DNA of 64,000 bases, taken from NCBI GenBank assembly GCA_020636675.1, contig JACJXK010000003.1, positions 1 through 64,000 on the forward strand, in the 5' to 3' direction. This DNA comes from Prevotellaceae bacterium (lineage in GTDB: Bacteria; Bacteroidota; Bacteroidia; Bacteroidales; Paludibacteraceae). The notes below the pieces were generated by a model. It ran no database searches and was not told where the DNA came from. It was given only the letters and a program-made list of their open reading frames with translations. A program made the translations under genes and the position numbers. Positions 60,683-64,000 of this stretch are shown one piece after another (position 1 is the first letter of the stretch; every line of letters begins with the position of its first letter).

Positions 60683-61531
60683 CTACATTTTTCGCTTATA
60701 TTCAGTGTCGAATGCCTTATCTCCTAAAGTTTTACGGATCTCATCAGTCACCTCAATCACACCACGTGCATAAATCCAATTCTCCGGATGCTGAAAATGA
60801 TTCCAACGCTCGGCTGCTCCAGAATTACGATATTCTTCCAATTCTGGTGTGATGCAATCGGCTGGCAGATGATATGGACCATCTATCTTATTTAGTTTAG
60901 AGATAATCTCTTCCTTTTGGTCTGGTTGCAACAAACCACGGGTGCAGTGTACAAAATGACCTTGGAGAAGATTTTCCAGATTCCGGTCGTCGATAGCCAC
61001 ATATGCATCAATCTCCGGATGACGGTCCAGATACTCAAGAATCTCAACAGACCTACTGTCAATAGAATATATTGAATTTGAGCTTCCTGCAAACCTCTGC
61101 CTCAAGTCATCCTTTATACTACGCCACTTGTCCAAATCAGGTCTATATGTATCTTCCCAATGATTGATAGGTAATGTGAGATATTCCATCGCAGTAGCTC
61201 CGTAAAGGTATTTTTCCAGCCCATACATGGCCAAACATCCATAATCGTAAGGGAGTCCTCGTTCGCGCCAATCTGATGACATCACGATTTTTGCGCCCGT
61301 CTGTTCCAACACCTGACGTATGATCCCTATGGCCGTTTGGTCCCAATCATAATAGACGGCGCCAATATCGTACTTGTTATTGTCATAACTGTTGTAAAAT
61401 CGAACGTAGTCGAACGGAACTTTCAACTTCTCGTTTAGTTGAGCTGCGACACTTGAAATCTCATTCATGTGTTCGAACCTTTTGCTCGTGTACTGGATTA
61501 CTCCATCAATGTCAAGAAAGATTATTTTCAT
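60683..61531 (-). CDS. HAD-like protein of Swiss Army Knife type
   Basis: This 282-residue protein carries a HAD fold of the type linked to Swiss Army Knife RNA-repair proteins (HAD_SAK_2). Motif I is FLDIDGVIQ (Asp6 and Asp8), motif II IVMSSDWRERG (about 98-108) and a late acidic motif YVAIDDRNLENL (about 182-193). Members are presumed phosphatases or nucleotidases; substrate unknown. The C-terminal 70 residues (ITPELEEYRNSGAAERWNHF) are an addition without a recognised fold. It is a single gene ending at a strong terminator. Confidence 0.8.
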   Translation of the reverse strand: MKIIFLDIDGVIQYTSKRFEHMNEISSVAAQLNEKLKVPFDYVRFYNSYDNNKYDIGAVYYDWDQTAIGIIRQVLEQTGAKIVMSSDWRERGLPYDYGCLAMYGLEKYLYGATAMEYLTLPINHWEDTYRPDLDKWRSIKDDLRQRFAGSSNSIYSIDSRSVEILEYLDRHPEIDAYVAIDDRNLENLLQGHFVHCTRGLLQPDQKEEIISKLNKIDGPYHLPADCITPELEEYRNSGAAERWNHFQHPENWIYARGVIEVTDEIRKTLGDKAFDTEYKRKM

Positions 61532-61597
61532 AATATATGCGTTTTTATTATCTCAAACATACAAAAAAATGACAAGATTACCCCCTTTGTAAATATT

Positions 61598-61702
61598 AAA
61601 ATAACTTGTGATGATTTTGATAAAATTCCGTGGAAATTATCTTCTCGTATGCAAAAGTACCTGCATTGGTGGAGGTACTTTTCCTCCACTAAAACCTTTT
61701 AT
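61598..61702 (+). repeat. Dispersed intergenic repeat, degenerate long copy
   Basis: The core reads ATAACTTGTGATGATTTTGA then TAAAATTCCGTGGAAATTAT. After it come GCAAAAGTACCTGCATTGG, GTACTTTTCCTCCACTAAA and ACCTTTT, matching the second part of the long copy at 3207-3445 (GCAAAAGTGCCTGCG; TTCCTCCGCTAAAACCTTTT). It fills the gap between the HAD gene and the end of the arsenic operon. Confidence 0.65.
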
Positions 61703-61756
61703 CTGCAAACACTACCCTTTTCTCATCGTATGCCTTTCTTTGCATCCCCATTTCTT

Positions 61757-62725
61757 CTATAAAATCAAATTGAACAACCATCCGCTGACGATGATGAAGA
61801 AAGCCGTCACGCCGAAAAAAATGGCGATGAATTTCCATGTCATCACTTTCTTCAGAAGCATGGCTTCCGGAAACGAAAGACCTATGACCGCCATCATGAA
61901 GGCGATGGCGGTACCGATGGCAACGCCCTTTTGCACGAAAATCTCCACAATCGGTACGATGCCGGCGGCATTGGCATATACCGGCACGGCCACCAACACC
62001 GCAAGCGGTACGCTGTACCATTTGTCGGACGAAAGCAGGCTTTCAAAGAAACCGTCGGGCACATAGCCGTGCATGGCTGCTCCCAAACCGATACCGATGA
62101 GGACGTAAAGCAGCACGCCCCGCACAATACGCCACGATTCACCAACGATGGTAGGCAGGCGTTTCAGAAACGGTATTTTCTCCTCCTCCCATTTCTCGGA
62201 CTCTGCAACGCTGTTTTTCTGCAATCCTATCACCCAAGGCGTGAGCAACCTCTCCAGATGGAACCGACCCAGCACCATACCCCCTACCATACTGAGCAGC
62301 AGTCCGCTAACTACATAAACCAACGTGACCTTCACACCGAACGTTCCGAGGAACATGGCAATGGCAATCTCGCTCAACAAGGGCGACGAAATCAGAAACG
62401 CCATGGTTACGCCCAACGGAATGCCGCCCTTCACAAAGCCGATGAACAAAGGCACGCTGCTGCACGAACAGAACGGGGTGACCGCACCCAAAACGGCAGC
62501 CAAGAAGTATTGTAATCCGAACATCTTATGCTTGGTGAGATAATCACGAACCTTGTCTATCGGGAAATAGGCGTTGATGATTCCCATCAGGGCACTTATC
62601 AGAAACAGGAGAAGCAATATTTTGATGGAGTCGTAAAAGAAGAAATTGACCGCCGTCCCCAGTCGGCTTCCGGAGTCGATTCCGAAAATCCCGAATACTA
62701 ACCAATCTGCGAAATTCTGTATCAT
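61757..62725 (-). CDS. Arsenic-linked permease (DUF318/ArsP-like)
   Basis: This 322-residue inner-membrane protein belongs to the DUF318/YraQ permease superfamily, which includes ArsP exporters of organic arsenicals. About eight membrane segments are visible. VTPFCSCSSVPLFIGFVKGG (about 80-99) has the conserved cysteines of the family and ANAAGIVPIVEIFVQKGVAI repeats the motif in the second half. It is the last gene of a minus-strand operon with ArsC and ArsG, which supports a role in arsenic export. The 3' end abuts a dispersed repeat. Confidence 0.88.
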   Translation of the reverse strand: MIQNFADWLVFGIFGIDSGSRLGTAVNFFFYDSIKILLLLFLISALMGIINAYFPIDKVRDYLTKHKMFGLQYFLAAVLGAVTPFCSCSSVPLFIGFVKGGIPLGVTMAFLISSPLLSEIAIAMFLGTFGVKVTLVYVVSGLLLSMVGGMVLGRFHLERLLTPWVIGLQKNSVAESEKWEEEKIPFLKRLPTIVGESWRIVRGVLLYVLIGIGLGAAMHGYVPDGFFESLLSSDKWYSVPLAVLVAVPVYANAAGIVPIVEIFVQKGVAIGTAIAFMMAVIGLSFPEAMLLKKVMTWKFIAIFFGVTAFFIIVSGWLFNLIL

Positions 62726-62757
62726 AATGTTTTAATGTTTTATCTGTTGTTTGAATA

Positions 62758-63207
62758 TCAGTTGCCACATTCACACGTAGGGAGTTTTTTCCCTTTTATA
62801 CGAGTGATGTAAAATTCGGCGAACCCTCTTTTTATCTCGTCACGCACGCGGCGAAATTCGTCCGTCACAAACGCCTCGCTTCCTTCCGTCTCCGAAGGAT
62901 CGTCGAAGCCGATGTGCAGACGGTTCTTCACCTTCCCGGAGAACGTAGGACACGTTTCGTTGGCGTTTCCGCAGACGGTAATCACATAATCCCACTCTTG
63001 GTCAAGATACTCGCCAACATTCCGTGGCGTATGTCCGCCCAAGTCGATGCCAACCTCCGCCATCGCTGCCACCGCCTTCGGATTGACCCTCGTCGCCGGC
63101 TGCGTTCCTGCCGAGAAGACCTGCAGATGACCGTCGAACGACTGCAAAAATCCATGAGCCATCTGGCTACGGCAACTGTTGCCTGTACAAAGAATCAGTA
63201 TTTTCAT
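62758..63207 (-). CDS. arsC: Arsenate reductase, low-Mr phosphatase type
   Basis: ArsC of the thioredoxin-linked class reduces arsenate to arsenite. The frame opens at 63288, but the ATG at 63207 gives the family start KILILCTGNSCRSQMAHGFL and a normal 149-residue protein. The P-loop is CTGNSCR (Cys7 to Arg13), and the further redox region lies in DYVITVCGNANETCPTFSG (about 79-97), supplying the other cysteines. It sits between the permease and ArsG genes, 32 and 8 bases away respectively. The product would be exported by the linked membrane proteins. Confidence 0.93.
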   Translation of the reverse strand: MKILILCTGNSCRSQMAHGFLQSFDGHLQVFSAGTQPATRVNPKAVAAMAEVGIDLGGHTPRNVGEYLDQEWDYVITVCGNANETCPTFSGKVKNRLHIGFDDPSETEGSEAFVTDEFRRVRDEIKRGFAEFYITRIKGKKLPTCECGN

Positions 63208-63215
63208 CTTCCTCT

Positions 63216-63923
63216 CTAAAATAAAAATATTAAACAATAATATCCGCCAATGGCAAGAAAGAGTATGCCGACGATGCGGTTCATCCACTTCTGTATTGTC
63301 TGCATCTTGCCATAGAAACCTCCGATGGCAGAAGCACTATACGCCAAAAACCATGCGGCCGCAATCACCGGCAAAGATGTGGCAATGGCAAAGACGACAG
63401 GCAAGAAGATACCTCCGTCGGCCGTCACGGACAAGGGAATCAGCATGCCGAAATAGAGCACCGCACTAGCCGGACAGAATGCCAAGGCAAACAATATGCC
63501 TAGCAACAAGGCTCCGAATCCGCCGTACTTCTTGTATTTCTCGCCGTTCCCGCCAAACCCGAACTTAGGTAAGTTGAGTCTCTCCCCGAACAACAGGAAC
63601 AAACCAACCAGCATCAACGCCGGACCTAAGATCCGGCCTCCCCATCGGGCAAAAAACTTCTGGATGGGGAACGCACTTGTGCCGTCCCGCAGAATAAGAA
63701 TCAGGATAAAGGCCAAACCCGTATAGGCGATGATCCGTCCCAGTGTATAGAGCAGACCATTGATAAATATCCGGTTACGGTTCTCCATGTTCTTGCTTAT
63801 ATAGCCAATGGCGGCAATGTTGGTAGCCAACGGACAAGGATTTATGGCGGTGAGCAGACCCAACAAAAATGCCGTCAATATCGGCATTGTGCTGCTGTCC
63901 AATAAGGATTGAAGTGTCTCCAT
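63216..63923 (-). CDS. arsG: ArsG-like CcdA-fold membrane protein
   Basis: This 235-residue protein of the cytochrome-c-biogenesis (CcdA/DsbD-like) superfamily matches the ArsG group found in arsenic operons of Bacteroidota. Six or seven hydrophobic segments are seen, with INPCPLATNIAAIGYISKN (about 28-46) and FALAFCPASAVLYFG (about 145-160) placing a cysteine in each half, as expected for transmembrane electron transfer or transport. The ATG at 63923 overlaps the stop codon of the preceding gene (TGATG). The name ArsG and its role in arsenical efflux are taken from homologues. Confidence 0.82.
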   Translation of the reverse strand: METLQSLLDSSTMPILTAFLLGLLTAINPCPLATNIAAIGYISKNMENRNRIFINGLLYTLGRIIAYTGLAFILILILRDGTSAFPIQKFFARWGGRILGPALMLVGLFLLFGERLNLPKFGFGGNGEKYKKYGGFGALLLGILFALAFCPASAVLYFGMLIPLSVTADGGIFLPVVFAIATSLPVIAAAWFLAYSASAIGGFYGKMQTIQKWMNRIVGILFLAIGGYYCLIFLF

Positions 63924-64000
63924 CAATTTAAAAGTTTATTCAACTCCTCCCTCAGTTTGATTTTGAATGTTTCGGGCTGACTCTTGGCATAGCTGAAGCC
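63923..64000 (-). CDS. 3' end of upstream ars gene (ArsF-like)
   Basis: Only the last 25 codons are in the window, ending AKSQPETFKIKLREELNKLL and N before TGA at 63923-63925. By position before arsG, this is likely the ArsF-like thioredoxin-fold protein that usually precedes it in Bacteroidota, and the tail is compatible with that, but the fragment is too short to prove it. Confidence 0.45.
   Translation of the reverse strand, partial: GFSYAKSQPETFKIKLREELNKLLN

Noticed and set aside
1..64000. tRNA, rRNA, riboswitch or CRISPR array
   Set aside because: No cloverleaf with a GTTCRA arm, no rRNA-like sequence, no regularly spaced direct repeats and no recognisable riboswitch core were seen in the gaps.

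Overview
The window looks like chromosome from an anaerobic member of the Bacteroidales (phylum Bacteroidota). The signs are promoters of the form TTTG-N19/20-TAnnTTTG, a MurF-alanine racemase fusion, a GldF-type permease, a four-subunit ferredoxin-dependent 2-oxoacid oxidoreductase, a class 1B dihydroorotate dehydrogenase (PyrD/PyrK), phosphatases and surface lipoproteins of Bacteroides type, and a decayed IS1380-type transposase. The genus cannot be fixed from the sequence alone.

Layout. 1-3.1 kb: a minus-strand operon (membrane protein, HTH_34 regulator, CreD) ending at a hairpin. 3.1-5 kb: a GC-rich repeat island and serB. 5.4-12 kb: a thioredoxin-fold protein, then a polysaccharide export block (two Wza-like lipoproteins and a Wzc-like tyrosine kinase) running into pyrK-pyrD. 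12-18 kb: single genes (flavin reductase, glyQS, MINPP-like phosphatase, purA). 18-26 kb on the minus strand: murF-alr, a membrane protein, a Vor/Kor-type oxidoreductase operon, an EamA transporter and a small acidic protein. 26.8-28.8 kb: groES-groEL. 28.9-31.4 kb: two fimbrillin/DUF6562-like lipoproteins. 31.7-34.7 kb: yjbQ, then an AT-rich type II restriction-modification (R-M) operon. 35-45.6 kb: a SNF2 helicase, a two-gene surface operon (beta-helix lipoprotein plus papain-like protease lipoprotein), a WalJ/YycJ hydrolase, mfd and a 55-residue ferredoxin. 45.8-50.2 kb: a GNAT-DUF2867 fusion, an internally deleted IS1380 transposase and a second type II R-M system whose endonuclease resembles NgoBV/NlaIV. 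50.4-61.5 kb: DJ-1 family, gldF, phosphopantetheinyl transferase, geranylgeranylglyceryl-phosphate-type synthase, NfeD-FloA, EFR1, ispE, a universal stress protein, a lytic transglycosylase and a HAD protein. 61.7-64 kb: an arsenic operon (ArsF end, ArsG, ArsC, permease).

Across the window the same intergenic sequence recurs about seven times in both orientations. Its core carries an AATCGTCA/TGACGATT inverted repeat followed by a TGCCGTAGG box. It lies at gene ends and is the strongest unexplained pattern here. Other items worth attention are the beta-helix/cysteine-protease lipoprotein operon, the unusually N-extended cytosine methyltransferase of the second R-M system, the GNAT-DUF2867 fusion, and a 13-bp perfect inverted repeat upstream of mfd. 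No tRNA, rRNA, CRISPR array or intact insertion sequence was seen.
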